Positions 54,131-64,000 of a stretch of 64,000 nucleotides of DNA are shown in pieces; positions within the stretch are counted from its first letter, which is position 1, and each line of letters opens with the position of its first letter. The position numbers and the translations under genes are program-made. The notes beneath the pieces are model-generated. The model worked only from the letters and a program-made list of their open reading frames with translations. It was not told where the DNA came from and ran no database searches. Origin of the DNA: Heligmosomoides polygyrus polygyrus (taxonomy: Eukaryota > Nematoda > Chromadorea > Rhabditida > Heligmosomidae); contig OX377204.1 in the NCBI GenBank assembly GCA_947396885.1, forward strand, positions 23,443,706 to 23,507,705, in the 5' to 3' direction.

Positions 54131-54599
54131 TCTCCTCACAGGCTGGTTTCAGGGTCATTAGAAATTCAACGATTTGACCACATAAACCATGTAGACGTGA
54201 AACACTCGAAATATGGAAAGGTAAAACAAAATAAGCTACAATAAACGAAATAATGGAAACAAAACGGCTGGTACAAACTATTGGAAGACCAAGAGGAAAA
54301 CAAACAGCTCGCAGGTGAAAAAGGAAAGAATTTGATGCAAATTGTGAAAAAAATAAGTGAATAATAATAATAAGTGAAATAGGTGAAGAAATGGTAAAAT
54401 CTAGCGGTAATGGTATAAGGAGGTGAACAGAGGAAGGCATAAGGGACAGAAGAGAAAAATGCGCATTGGAAACAATGAACATTTAAAAAAATGGAACAGA
54501 ATTGAAGGCTGGTAAGTGTTCTTCCAATCCTCAGTCTGAGTGGGGCACTTGTTAGATCCCGCGACGACCGCCTGCATGCCGTGCGAAAACTCGTCCAAC

Positions 54600-54860
54600 C
54601 CGCCCCGGAAAACATACATTGGATCCGAATAAATCATTTTCGGACATCCGATTCGAATATCGAGATCCGAGTAATCCAAAAATCCGGGGTCTGCGAAATT
54701 GTCATTATCCGAATCATCCAATTATCCGAAGATTCTTGATCAAATCCTGTGTGTCGAATGAATCATTCTCGGATATCCCGATTCAAATCATCAAAAAATC
54801 CGAGGTCGCAAGGAATCATTCAATTATCCGATGATTTTCGATCCGATCCAATGTATGCCG
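54600..54860. repeat. degenerate ATCCGAATNATCC repeat cluster
   Basis: Short units such as ATTATCCGAAGATT, GATTCGAATATCGAGATCCG and CAATTATCCGATGATTT recur; related to 36830-37045. Confidence 0.7.
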
Positions 54861-54903
54861 GAAAACTCGTCTCTACTTGAATGGCTTCAGGGGAGTATAA
54901 ACG

Positions 54904-55195
54904 GGTGAGCGCGTGCAGCGTAGTCGGTTGAGGTGACGACTGTCGCGTGACCTAATATCAGGATTCTGGTAACTTCCACCTGAGCCAACAAGGTCTTCCA
55001 TCCCTCCGGGGTCGGTGAATTGGTACCAGACTTGTGGAGGATAAAGCGCTGACTTGTTCATCGGCTAGTCACCGCGAGTCACCGTATGGACAGATACTTA
55101 TTCAAATCGCCACCGCGACATTCCGCAGAAGTAGAATGCGCGGCGCATCCAAAAAGAGGTTGAGTAACTCCGTCCTTTACCCTTTATCCTTCATT
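54904..55195 (+). mobile_element. SINE family A
   Basis: Plus-strand copy from GAGCGCGTGCAGCGTAGTCG through CCATCCCTCCGGGGTCGGTG to the tail CCTTTACCCTTTATCCTT near 55178-55195. The B box is damaged. Confidence 0.8.
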
Positions 55196-55199
55196 AAGC

Positions 55200-55590
55200 C
55201 TAAGACCCTGTTTATACTCCAGAGGGGCGGACACAAGGGAGAAGCAAGCTACGCACAGGTTTCTGTCGGCCGCTCAAGAATCCCTCTCTTGCAAGCGCTC
55301 CTTGTACACCATGGATGAGTAGATTACCCGTATCCGGTTTCCGGGGGTTTGACTATCCGTTTTGCAGTTCGTTATCCGGCGATTTTGGGTCGGATAACGA
55401 ACAACAAATTGGCTGAATCTTAGTGGACGTGGTGATGGGCGGACTACCTACAGGATCCTTCACAATCGTAAGAGTGGTCGTCAGAAACAACAGAAGTATT
55501 CAAATCTAGAAGGGTTAATTGAAGTTCCTGACCTGGAAACTGGCTAGATAGTTTTAGATATCCAACTTCCAGCCTTCCAGAAAGCCCGCC
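55200..55590. other. no gene recognised; GTTATCCG low-complexity patch
   Basis: GTTATCCGGCGATTTTGGGT and CGGATAACGAAC near 55365-55405 form a short patch like that at 59980-60060. Nothing coding. Confidence 0.4.
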
Positions 55591-55599
55591 AAGCCTGTA

Positions 55600-58500
55600 C
55601 TTTACTTTGATACTTTGATGGTCCTTTGTCGGCTGGAGGTCTTCTCAGCGGGGACCACAACTCTTCCAGACCGCTCGATCTCTGGCTGCTTGCATCCAGT
55701 GAGACAGACTCCGCTCTCTGAAAGATCTTGAGAATGAGTCTGCCCATTGCGTTGGCGGTCGTCCCAGTGGTCTCTTATGGTCTCTTGGGAGCAATTCTGT
55801 GACACGGAGACTCCATCTATCGTCCTTTCGTCGAAGCAGGTGCCCGGCCCAGCGATATTTGGACTTCTTCATGTACTGCAGCGGGTCTGCTAATTGCGAC
55901 TTCTCCCGTAGCTCCGAGCTTCGTAGGCCTTCTTGCCATTGCTGACGAAGGCTTGTCCTTAGAGGCCATCTCTCCAGTGCACGATGCGTAGTTTGCATCG
56001 CTCTGGCGATTGTCTTGTTGTTGGGCCACATTTCCGTCGCGTAACACATCGCAGGCAGTACAGAGGCGTTGAATATCGAGGCCCTGAGGCCGGGATCCTT
56101 GACCTGATCGGTGACTTCGCGAATCGAACTGAAGGCTGCCCATGCTGCGCGTCTCCTGCGGGCGATTTCAGGAGCGAGGTCGTTATCCATGTTCAGCTCT
56201 CTTCCCAGATAGACGTAGGGGTCGACCTGTTGCAGAGCGACTCCATTTAACCTTACGAGTCCCGTGTCACACCACTGGTTGACCATAAATTGTGTCTTGG
56301 ACATATTCATGTCCAATCCAATCTTCATACCTGCCACAAGTCTTTCATGGCATCCTGAAGTGCCGCTGTGAATAGCTTGGGAGAAATCGTGTCACCCTGC
56401 CGTACTCCTTTCCCGATAGGAATTTTAAGCTTTCGATCGAACAGCTGGATGGTAGTCGATGTGTTCGAGAAGCACTCGTCGAGAAGTCGGATGTAGGGCG
56501 ATGGTATACCAGCGTGCACAAGGGCGGTCAGAATGGCGTTGATTTCCACAGAGTCGAACGCTTTCCGATAATCCACGAAGACAAGGACAAGTGGGAGGTG
56601 GTACTCGCGGCTCCTTTCGATGAGCTGTGAGACAGTCTGAATATGGTCCATGCAGGAGAAATCCCTGCGAAACCCTGCTTGCTCCACTGGCTGATATTCA
56701 TCCAAGCAACGCTCCATGCGGTTAAGCAGTATCTTGGTGAAGATCTTGTACACAACCGAGAGAAGACTGATGGGTCGATAGTTGGATATCCTCCTGCTAA
56801 CCTTTTTTGAAGATTAAAACTGTCTTCGACTCCTTCCATGAGTCCGGAATCCTACTAAGTCGAAGGTAGTGGTTGAAGTGCTTGGCAAGAAGTGAGCAGA
56901 CGGCACTGCCACCCGCACGAAGGAGATCAGCAGAAATGCCGACCGGTCCGGGAGCAGTGCCCAACTTCATCCTTCTGATAGCATGAGCCACTTCTGATTC
57001 CAGAATGGGAGGTACTTCCTCAGCTGGTGGCATCAAGCATTTCGGGACAGTGATGGAAGAACGGAACAGATCTGTGTAGAATTCCTGAACGATGGCCTCC
57101 ATCGCTCTTCGAGACGTTTGCGTTGTTCCATCCTTATCCACAAGGGCTGACATTATTTCCTTCTGATCGCAGAGATCTCGTTTGCAGCGCTTTATGCTTG
57201 AACCTTTCCCAGCCGCTTCTAACAGCTTCAATCTTCTGTAGGCTTGAATGGACTCCTTCACTGCAATTCGACAGGCCTTCGAGATGGTGACTTTTTCCAG
57301 ATGGGAAGCATTAGGATCCAGTTTAACAGCTCTTCTTTGCACCAAGAGTTTAATCGCATGCGCGTTGAGTCTTGAAGCAGACGGTGATGTGGCTTCGCAA
57401 GAGCTGCTAGCACATTTCAACAGTCCTTTGAAGAGAAGGTCGTAGTCTTCCGATGGATCTTCAAGAAGATTCCAATCGTACGACTTTGTTGCATATTCCA
57501 ACTCCTCAGACTTGAATGTGGGCATTCTCACCAGTGCCGGTTTATGAGTGTCACGCTTGAACATCCTCTTTTTGAGAGTCAGCTTCGCACGGACGAGACG
57601 GTGATCCGAGCCGGTGTCAAATGAAGGCAGCACGGAGACGTCGAACAGACTCCAGCGTCTGTTCGTAAGAACATGGTCGATCTCCGAACGTGTTTCTCCA
57701 TTTGGGCTTTCCCAGGTCCATCGTCGGTTTGAAGGCTTCTTAAACATAGAATTTCCATGGTAGAGACGGCACGCGGATAGGAAGTCTATCAGGCGCTCTC
57801 CGTTTTCGTTCCTTGAGGAAGTTCCATGTGGTTCTAGCCTCCATTCGTCGTGATCATTCGTACCGACGATAGCGTTAAAGTCACCAACGACAAGTTTGTA
57901 GTAGCTCTTCTCGTCGTTGACAGTCCTTTCGAATAGCTTGTGGAATTCGTCCTTTTCTTCGTCTGTGGCCGCAGATGTTGGAGCATATCCATTTATGATG
58001 GAGATGGTTCCTTGATCTTTGGTTTCCAGACGAAGAACAGCTACTCGCGAACTGATGATCTTATAAGAGTCTACTAGGTGGTGCACTGTCGAATTGACGA
58101 GAAATCCAACTCCGCCAATATTCTTTCTGTCCACCTTTGCTCCGATAATGAGAAGCTCGTTGTGGTCGGTCCTTCTTATGGTTTCCGTTCTGCCTTTCGT
58201 TTCCTGCAGGGCGATAACGTCGTATTTGATGTTGCGACTTCTGTAAAGTAGTGTCCGAAGATCCTGCTCAGATGCGACCGAACGACAGTTATAAGTGCAG
58301 ACGAATAGTCAGTTTCCGTGTCGTGGTGCGAGGGAGTTTCCGGTAGTTCGATTCCAATGACGTCCTGATAGTTTAACTCCGAGATTAGATGGCCCCTCGC
58401 CGGAGGTGGATGCAACCGACGTCGTAGAAGTCCAACCTCCGGCGCGCGGAGGACTGGGGCGCGGGTTTAGTTGTTTGAGCCGTAGCGGTGGTCTGGTTAC

Positions 58501-58639
58501 TCACATGTTCCTGGCCAGGGATACAGGAGAGCCGCCCATACACGCCAAAGCGTCGCGTACTGCGTGACCGTTTGTGCCGTTAGCCATCACAAAGTGATGT
58601 TCACCCCTTCACCGCGGTGAGGTGGCACATGAAGGGGCT
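55600..58639 (-). mobile_element. near full-length RTE LINE, subfamily a, 9-bp TSD
   Basis: A 3.04-kb minus-strand element flanked by AAGCCTGTA at 55591-55599 and 58640-58648. It has the RTE layout: short 5' region, one long ORF with apurinic endonuclease then reverse transcriptase, and a 3' tail of ATCAAAGT-type units. A truncated sibling lies at 37557-38115. Confidence 0.88.
55645..58587 (-). pseudogene. RTE endonuclease-reverse transcriptase missing its catalytic box
   Basis: A likely ATG lies at 58585-58587 (MANGTNGHAVRDALACM), with breaks before the endonuclease. The APE-type endonuclease reads TYNCRSVASEQDLRTLLYRS, ALQETKGR, LVVGDFNAIVG and TGSDHRLVRAKL (about 58300-57580). The RT fingers and palm are open to 56797, then shift: [58 protein letters not shown]. 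At about 56335 the frame jumps to [18 protein letters not shown]; the roughly 35-40 residues with the FADD box are deleted. The C-terminal end (GRPPTQWADSF) is intact. Catalytically dead. Confidence 0.88.
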
Positions 58640-58659
58640 AAGCCTGTAACATACTTATA

Positions 58660-59540
58660 TGAGGCCTACTTAGCACAGCATTGTGCATTAATCTCAAGTC
58701 ATGTGCTGACCAAGAAGGCACACAAACTGCTACTAGCAATCGTCAAAAGTGGAGAGCCGCATCCTGGGAAGAATTTTTTTACCGCCGATTTTTAAATTGT
58801 ATCATTTGTGGTTACACGATTTCAGTATGTACGATTTGATTGCAGGCGGTAATGGTACCTTTTTAGCCATACATAGAGTAAACAACTTCTTCTTAAAAAA
58901 ATGTTAGGGGAGCAATAAATTACTAAACAAACGTATCATCGTAGGTGCTGAAGACATGTAGATTTGTTTTAATTTGCGAGTTTTTTTTTGTGAAACTTAT
59001 CTGCAACATAGGGAACACCTCCGGTTTGGGTTGGATATCCTTCCTCTGCTCCAGAAGGGATGGGTCGGATATTATTCCTTAAATAAAGAAGGTCTGGATG
59101 GCATAACTCTTTGAGTGTGAGCTTGCCATACATAATTGCTTGCAGTTACTACCCAAAAGCATTTTATCCATCCAAGATAATTGAACGTTGAGGTACCTTA
59201 AATCTTGGGATGCTATCGAGCAGCAACAACAATAACGGTTCATAGCAGGTGTAGGACAAGATTGTTACGTGAAGTTTGTTTGGTTGGATGTCTCCTATCT
59301 TCTTCTCCTTTCCAGAGACATCGGAGGAATTGCTCTTTTAAGGACTATTCTATTTTTTAAACTGGTCTAATTAAAAAAGAGTTAAGCGCAGAGTAAGGCT
59401 GATAAATAAGACAATCCAACCGACCTCTTGTAAACAGGTGAAACGTGGGTATGTTGCTATGCGTTCGTATAAATACCCATGGGTAGAAAACTCCATAGAG
59501 CGTCGTTCATGTGGCGACTGCAAAACGTTTAAAAAACACT
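58660..59540. other. no gene recognised
   Basis: Intergenic DNA; no coding frame, RNA gene or repeat edge could be supported. Confidence 0.35.
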
Positions 59541-59558
59541 ACTAAAATGTCTAGAAAT

Positions 59559-59853
59559 AATAAAAGGATAAATGGCCGCGTTACTCAATCCCTTTTGGGA
59601 TGCGCCAGCGCATTCTACTTCTACGGGATGTCGTGGAGGCGACTTGAATGCGTATTTGGCCATACAATGACTTGCGGTGGCCAGCCGATGAACAAATCAG
59701 CGGTTTATCCTTCCCAGACACGTCTGGTACCAATTCACTGACCCCGGAGGGATGGAAGGCTTGGTTGGCCTGGGCGGGAAATCCGAACCAGCAACCTGGT
59801 ATCGGGTGCACGCGACCGTCGGCGCCTCCTCCGACTGCGCTACACGCGCCCAG
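59559..59853 (-). mobile_element. tRNA-derived SINE, family A, with 15-bp TSD
   Basis: Minus-strand copy starting near 59853 with GGGCGCGTGTAGCGCAGTCG, a B box GGTTCGGATTTCCCG and the full body. It is flanked by exact 15-bp repeats AAAATGTCTAGAAAT (59544-59558 and 59854-59868). Very close in sequence to the 5615-5908 copy, which implies recent activity. Confidence 0.92.
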
Positions 59854-59979
59854 AAAATGTCTAGAAATGGCTTATAAATTAACAGTGTTTTAAGTTCTGA
59901 TCTGTTGTTGAAATTAGTGCAATTTAAAACAGGTTTCAATTTTTGTTGTTTGTCCTCGTTGTTAGCAGATCAGTAGCGT

Positions 59980-60060
59980 TTTTCCGTTATCCGGCCATTT
60001 TCGGGCAAAATTATCCGTTATCGGTTATCCGTTTTTCAAAATTTCGTTACTCGCTGACTT
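59980..60060. repeat. GTTATCCG low-complexity patch
   Basis: Variants of CCGTTATCCGG and GGTTATCCGTTTTTC in a row, like 55365-55405. Confidence 0.6.
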
Positions 60061-60069
60061 CTGTTGTAC

Positions 60070-60870
60070 ACTCTTAAGGAGTCCTCCGCGATAATGCAAT
60101 TTATGATGTGAAAGGTTCGAAGGGGAACCAACGTTTTGTTTCCATCGGAACAGTATCGCCCTGCTCCGCTCAGCACAATGCAACACCTTCTCAATATGGC
60201 TATTGCCGTTCTCCTTAATGTTAAGATGTCGGTTTTTTCGAAAACTCGCCAGAGATATGGAATGCATTAAAAACCAATGGATATGAAATACTGTGTGCAC
60301 TAATCATTAATTACAGAAGCTAATCTGGTAATAGAGCTCCTTAACATCATGGGAGCACGACTCCTCCTTGTCGGAGAGGAGAAAAACCAAAGGCGTGGTG
60401 CCTGAATTGGAACATCCCGACGCTTTCTAATTTCAGGTGTGTTCCAGAGAAAGGGTGTTGCACAATTAGCTTACCGATTTAAAGGAATTAACGGCCTTTT
60501 TTGTTAAAATCTGCTCTAGCGACTTAGCGGAAATGTTGAGAGATTTAGCGGAAGTTTTAACGCATTCTTAGCATTCTTAACACCAGTGTCTTGTCTGCCT
60601 TCACTGATACTGCCCCTTCTGTCCTTCCCATTAGAAAAACGTCTGAGAAACTCTCGTATCCTGGAAGAATCGTAAAGAACGATAGAGTCGCACAACCACA
60701 ACTGGCGGCAGGAATTCGCCTCCGCAGTGTTTCAATCAAATGAGTTGTCATATTTAATATCGTGACAGAAGTTGCACTGTGTCGAAGAGCTAGCGATACA
60801 TTTGCTGTTCTCAGATGACTAATATGTGGAGGGAACTACTGAGAGGGAACTTATCACAAAATAGCAAGAA
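60070..60870. other. no gene recognised
   Basis: Short frames only, none with a recognised domain. Confidence 0.35.
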
Positions 60871-60877
60871 TAATTTA

Positions 60878-61100
60878 TTTATTTATTATTAAAACATCCA
60901 TAAGGATGTGCCAACGTTGATCGTAATAAACCCGAGAAAGCATTGCACAGAAAAACGAGAACAGAAAAAACTTAGAACTCAATTACAATTAGCAAAACAT
61001 CGAAGAGAAGGCTATTGAGAGCACTGAGGAGAAGGCCTACCATCTATGATACTGCGCTATAAAGAGAGAAAATAATCAAAGGAAGGGTAGGACAGCCAAC
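60878..61100 (-). repeat. LINE 3' tail with hairpin
   Basis: A TTTATTTATTATT run is followed by the hairpin ACATCC-ATAA-GGATGT and TGCC, the same layout as at 5280 and 15655. The following sequence is presumably minus-strand LINE untranslated region. Confidence 0.5.
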
Positions 61101-61200
61101 CCGTAAGTAACATGATCATTACAGAAACCATATCAGCTTGCCCATGGTGAGCTATGGTGCCATGATGCACCGTCATACAGGAAAAACAACTGAGTAATAA

Positions 61201-61434
61201 GTGCTATATAGTGCCTACGAAGATGACTATCCGTGGGCCAGTTGTATGAGTATGATACAGCACTTTTGCCTGATGCTTGAAACAGGTGTCAGAAACTGGC
61301 AGTATTATTATGGTTCTGAGGCACTTGAAGATCTAGCAGTAAATAAGCCATGTCAAAATGATGGTGCTCCAGACCTCATTGCATTAGAACCATGGCAAGG
61401 TGCCGCCCGATGGGAAAACGTAGTGAAAACATAA
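61201..61434 (+). other. unassigned 77-codon ORF
   Basis: Open from ATG 61201 to a stop at 61432-61434, with WASCMSMIQHFCLMLETGVR and ALEPWQGAARWENV. No family was recognised and no exon borders are evident. It could be a repeat-internal frame. Confidence 0.2.
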
Positions 61435-61714
61435 AACCTATAGGTGGTTAACAAACCCAACCCTAGCACCTCACATCGCGCTCATTCACCGACAGCATCA
61501 CCATCATCCTCTCAGCCGCTTCAAACAAAATCAAGAAGAGAGGGGACCAAGATATACAGAGCACATAGAGAAGGAAACTCAACTCCTTCAACGCAGAAAA
61601 ACAATCTTCGTCTAGTCGAGAGCACACACAGACATACCAGTTTATCTTGAATCAAAAAGGCAGAAAATAGCCATCAGCATAATCATGACTACCAAGCTGT
61701 AATGAACCGCCCAA

Positions 61715-62518
61715 GTGGAGAGACCTGTGCTTGAACGTATGCCAATTATTTACTGTAGGTATATTGACGACTGCTTTGTGATGTGTTCTACTCAGGCTGA
61801 GATGGACACATGCTTCGAACTGCTGAACGAACAGTCCGAGCATATAAAGCTCACACATGAAACACCTACAGAGAATTGGGTAGCCTTCCTCAACGTGCAG
61901 GTGTATTTTTCTCACGGAGAAATGAAGACTAGTTGGTATCGAAAACCCAGCAGCAAGAACATCCTTGTTCATTGTTGCTCTGCCCACCCCTCAAACACTA
62001 AAAAGGGCATTATTAAAAACATGTTCCGGACAGCCATTGCCACTTCGTCGGATAACGAGCAAAAGCTGCTGTCATTAAAAATGGCACAAGATATTGCAGA
62101 AGTCAACGGGTACCCAGCTAATAACACTTCATGAAGGGGGAGACCACGACCCAGCGTCGTTGTTCGGCGTGAGGAAGAGCGGGGAAAATACCCTTCTGTG
62201 TTTATCTCAGACGAAGTGAGCGCAGAGATCCGCGCGTGTGTTCGCAAAGCGGATCTCCAAGAAGTGGTGAGGGTTGTCGAGGTCCCTCCCACCAACTTGA
62301 AGGGGCAGTTGGTGCGGAACCGAATCTACGATCAGATGTGCTCCACTCCATCCTGCGTAGTTTGCCCTAACGGTAAAGAGGGAGACTGCATGACATCAGG
62401 GGTAGTATACCTCATGTCACGTAGAATGTGCGGGCAGGAGTACATAGGAGAAACGGGCAGACCGTTGTGTATCAGAGTCAAGGAGCATTTAGACGGCCTT
62501 AAAAAGCCCAATGTTTGA
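61715..62518 (+). pseudogene. Penelope-like RT and GIY-YIG endonuclease, frameshifted
   Basis: The first block (61715-62134) contains the RT catalytic box YCRYIDDCFVM, WVAFLNVQVYFSHGE and [15 protein letters not shown]. The second (62198-62518) follows after a stop and shift: QLVRNRIYDQMC, then the GIY-YIG nuclease as VVYLMSRR and QEYIGETGRPLCIRVKEHL. The order RT then GIY-YIG defines endonuclease-bearing Penelope-like elements. The N-terminal RT half is missing. Confidence 0.86.
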
Positions 62519-62966
62519 ACTCCTTGGGGAGAGCACAGGGTCCGATGCCACCATGGCGTCATGTTCCAAGGGTCCGTCCCATCCTAGCGAGAGAAAGCGA
62601 CATCTCAGCACGCAGGACACTTGAGGCGCTTTGGATAACGGCCAAGAACCCACAGGTCAACCGCAAGGATGAATGCATAGCGATAACCCAAGAACTGGCA
62701 CCCTTTGTCGAGCTCCATGGGTTTTGATCAATTAGATCTGACCTCCAGGGTACTTAAATCGGGTGGCATCCGGGGCTAAACTCATTCACCCACGTCTATC
62801 TCCACCTGCGGGTGACTAGTGGTGCTCGTCGGCACCCACCTTGAAGGGTAGTTGATACGCTGTACCTGTGACACCGGTTCTTTACTCTAGCTGCCTTGAG
62901 AATGCTATTTTGTATGATGAAATGGCGTTTGGGGGAATAGTTTCACTAATGTTCTCGACTTTTCCA

Positions 62967-63002
62967 GGCTCCGAAGAAGGCGAAGACGCCGAAACGTCAG
63001 CC
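62967..63002 (+). ncRNA. hammerhead-like ribozyme motif of a Penelope-like element
   Basis: GGCT (62967-62970) can pair with AGCC (62999-63002) as stem I. CCGAAGA (62971-62977) stands where the core CUGANGA belongs, with C for U. GGCG-AAGA-CGCC (62979-62990) forms stem II after one extra A, then GAAA, C and the cleavage triplet GTC. The arrangement is that of a hammerhead with a minimal stem III, known from this element class, but the C-for-U change and extra A may inactivate it. Confidence 0.5.
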
Positions 63003-63262
63003 GAAGTAAAGCCTGTTTAACAATCTTGGTAAACAGCTTAAAGAAGAAACACGTTCAAGCTGTAATGATAAATAGATCTGCTGTACTAAGCTTTTAAAAG
63101 TTCAGCCTTAAGAATCACCAGTCATCCCTGAGCAATGCAGATTCGCTGAGTCCACAACAATGCCGCAACCTAAATCGTAGCTCTCAACAAATACTCGGAA
63201 ATTTTAAGAAATAAAACCAAGACAACTTTTCTCATTTTTTGCTAAAAAAGCATTGTTAACAG

Positions 63263-63466
63263 GTGTTTAGACCCACTTGTGGTCGGATAAAAAGATTTGT
63301 AATTGACCACAACCCTCTTAAAAACAAATGTTGGTTTAAAATTCATAATTCGTTTTTCTATCGGACTGCGCGTTGGTTGCAAATGTTGCCCAACGATGTG
63401 CTGACATCCCCGAGTCTCTCAGTATTTAAAAGCAGACTGAAAAAATTGGTATCCTTTCTTTATTGA
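63263..63466 (+). pseudogene. CR1 LINE C-terminal fragment
   Basis: The frame ends with FYRTARWLQMLPNDVLTSPS and LSVFKSRLKKL, the usual last residues of CR1-type polyproteins, where an FF..R....WN.LP motif precedes the SLSVFK end. No RT core is present. It lies in the loop of the palindrome at 61547-64000. Confidence 0.7.
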
Positions 63467-64000
63467 ATATCCAAGCTCTTATGATCTTTTAAAGATTTCA
63501 GCATGTTTTTTTTTTCAGAGTCTCGATCAACGTGTCTTATAGCTAAACCATATTGTGGGTTCAGTTTTCCTTGACCAAAACTTACAGCTTTTTCTTCTTT
63601 CTGAGCAGCTAGATGGCTAATGCTGACTAGCCTACTCTAATTTCCTGTTAACAATGCTTTTTCAGCAAAAAATAAGAAAAGTTGTCTTGGTTTTATTTCT
63701 TAAAATTTCCGAGTATTTGTTGAGAGCTACGATTTAGGTTGCGGCAGTGTTGTGGACTCAGCGAATCTGCATTGCTCAGCGATGGCTGGTGATTCTAAAG
63801 GCTAAACTTTTAAAAGCTTAGTACAGCAGATCTATTTATTATTACAGCTTGGTAGTCATGATTATGCTGTTGGCTATTTTCTGCCTTTTTGATTCTAGAT
63901 AACTGGTATGTTTGTGTGTGCTCTCGACTAGATGAAGATTGTTTTTCTGCGTTGAAGGAGTTGAGTTTCTTTCTAAATATGCTCTGTATATCTTGGTGCC

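Larger units (their letters stand above)
61706..63055 (+). mobile_element. Penelope-like element, 5'-truncated, with 13-bp TSD
   Basis: Flanked by CAAGCTGTAATGA at 61693-61705 and 63056-63068. Contains the end of an RT with its catalytic box, a GIY-YIG domain and a hammerhead-like motif near the 3' end. Its 3' part (CGAAACGTCAGCC) resembles the 30346-31930 element (CGAAACGTCAGGCC). Confidence 0.86.
61547..64000. mobile_element. large palindromic element running off the window
   Basis: The sequence 63637-64000 is the inverted copy of 61547-61705 joined to 63056-63261; a Penelope-like insertion (61706-63055) splits the left arm. Shared words include CAACTCCTTCAACGCAGAAA and GACAACTTTTCT. The loop at 63262-63636 contains a CR1 C-terminal fragment. 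The outer end lies beyond the window. Confidence 0.8.

Overview
This is eukaryotic DNA, almost certainly from a parasitic nematode, most likely a strongylid such as a hookworm. The evidence is: one spliced gene with nematode-style introns (66 to 163 nt where no repeat has inserted, pyrimidine-rich tracts ending in CAG or TAG at most acceptors), mariner, RTE, CR1, Penelope-like and DIRS/PAT-like elements of nematode type, and very low gene density. No bacterial, phage or CRISPR features are present.

The one host gene I can assemble fully lies on the minus strand at 29539-36744. It encodes the mitochondrial aminomethyltransferase (T-protein) of the glycine cleavage system. Eleven exons join in frame to 399 codons plus a stop, with an N-terminal mitochondrial presequence. 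Its long introns are filled with repeats: a Penelope-like element and a MITE in intron 9, a tRNA-derived SINE in intron 6, and a 1.26-kb terminal-inverted-repeat element plus a MITE in intron 2. The tail of the intron-6 SINE appears to form the polypyrimidine tract of an AMT splice acceptor.

The rest is a stratified graveyard of mobile elements. 0-9 kb: a truncated RTE LINE with a 14-bp target-site duplication (TSD), a 1-kb mariner foldback, SINEs, a second RTE stub with an exact 16-bp TSD, and a decayed mariner. 9.6-13.2 kb: a nearly intact mariner interrupted by a CR1 LINE. 13.7-20 kb: Harbinger-like MITE, internally deleted mariner-like element, and a long foldback carrying a 108-codon ORF nested in another foldback. 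20-29 kb: MITE, repeat clusters, RTE copy, a foldback family with tRNA-like modules, a GC-rich internally deleted mariner, and another inverted repeat. 37-42 kb: RTE stub and a nest of TTA-flanked MITEs. 42.2-46 kb: a DIRS/PAT-like tyrosine-recombinase retroelement. 46-53 kb: RTE stub and large inverted repeats, with a TA-flanked 1.5-kb element. 53-64 kb: a near-full-length RTE with a 9-bp TSD, SINEs, and a Penelope-like element with a GIY-YIG domain and 13-bp TSD inserted in a palindrome that runs off the window.

Two patterns stand out. Internal pol III promoter-like boxes (tRNA A and B boxes) recur in several unrelated repeat families, one being a clear SINE with about nine copies and TSDs. 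Several of these boxes sit inside palindromic elements. LINE 3' ends are also patterned: each RTE family carries its own short tandem tail, and CR1-type tails show hairpins whose sequence varies while pairing is kept.
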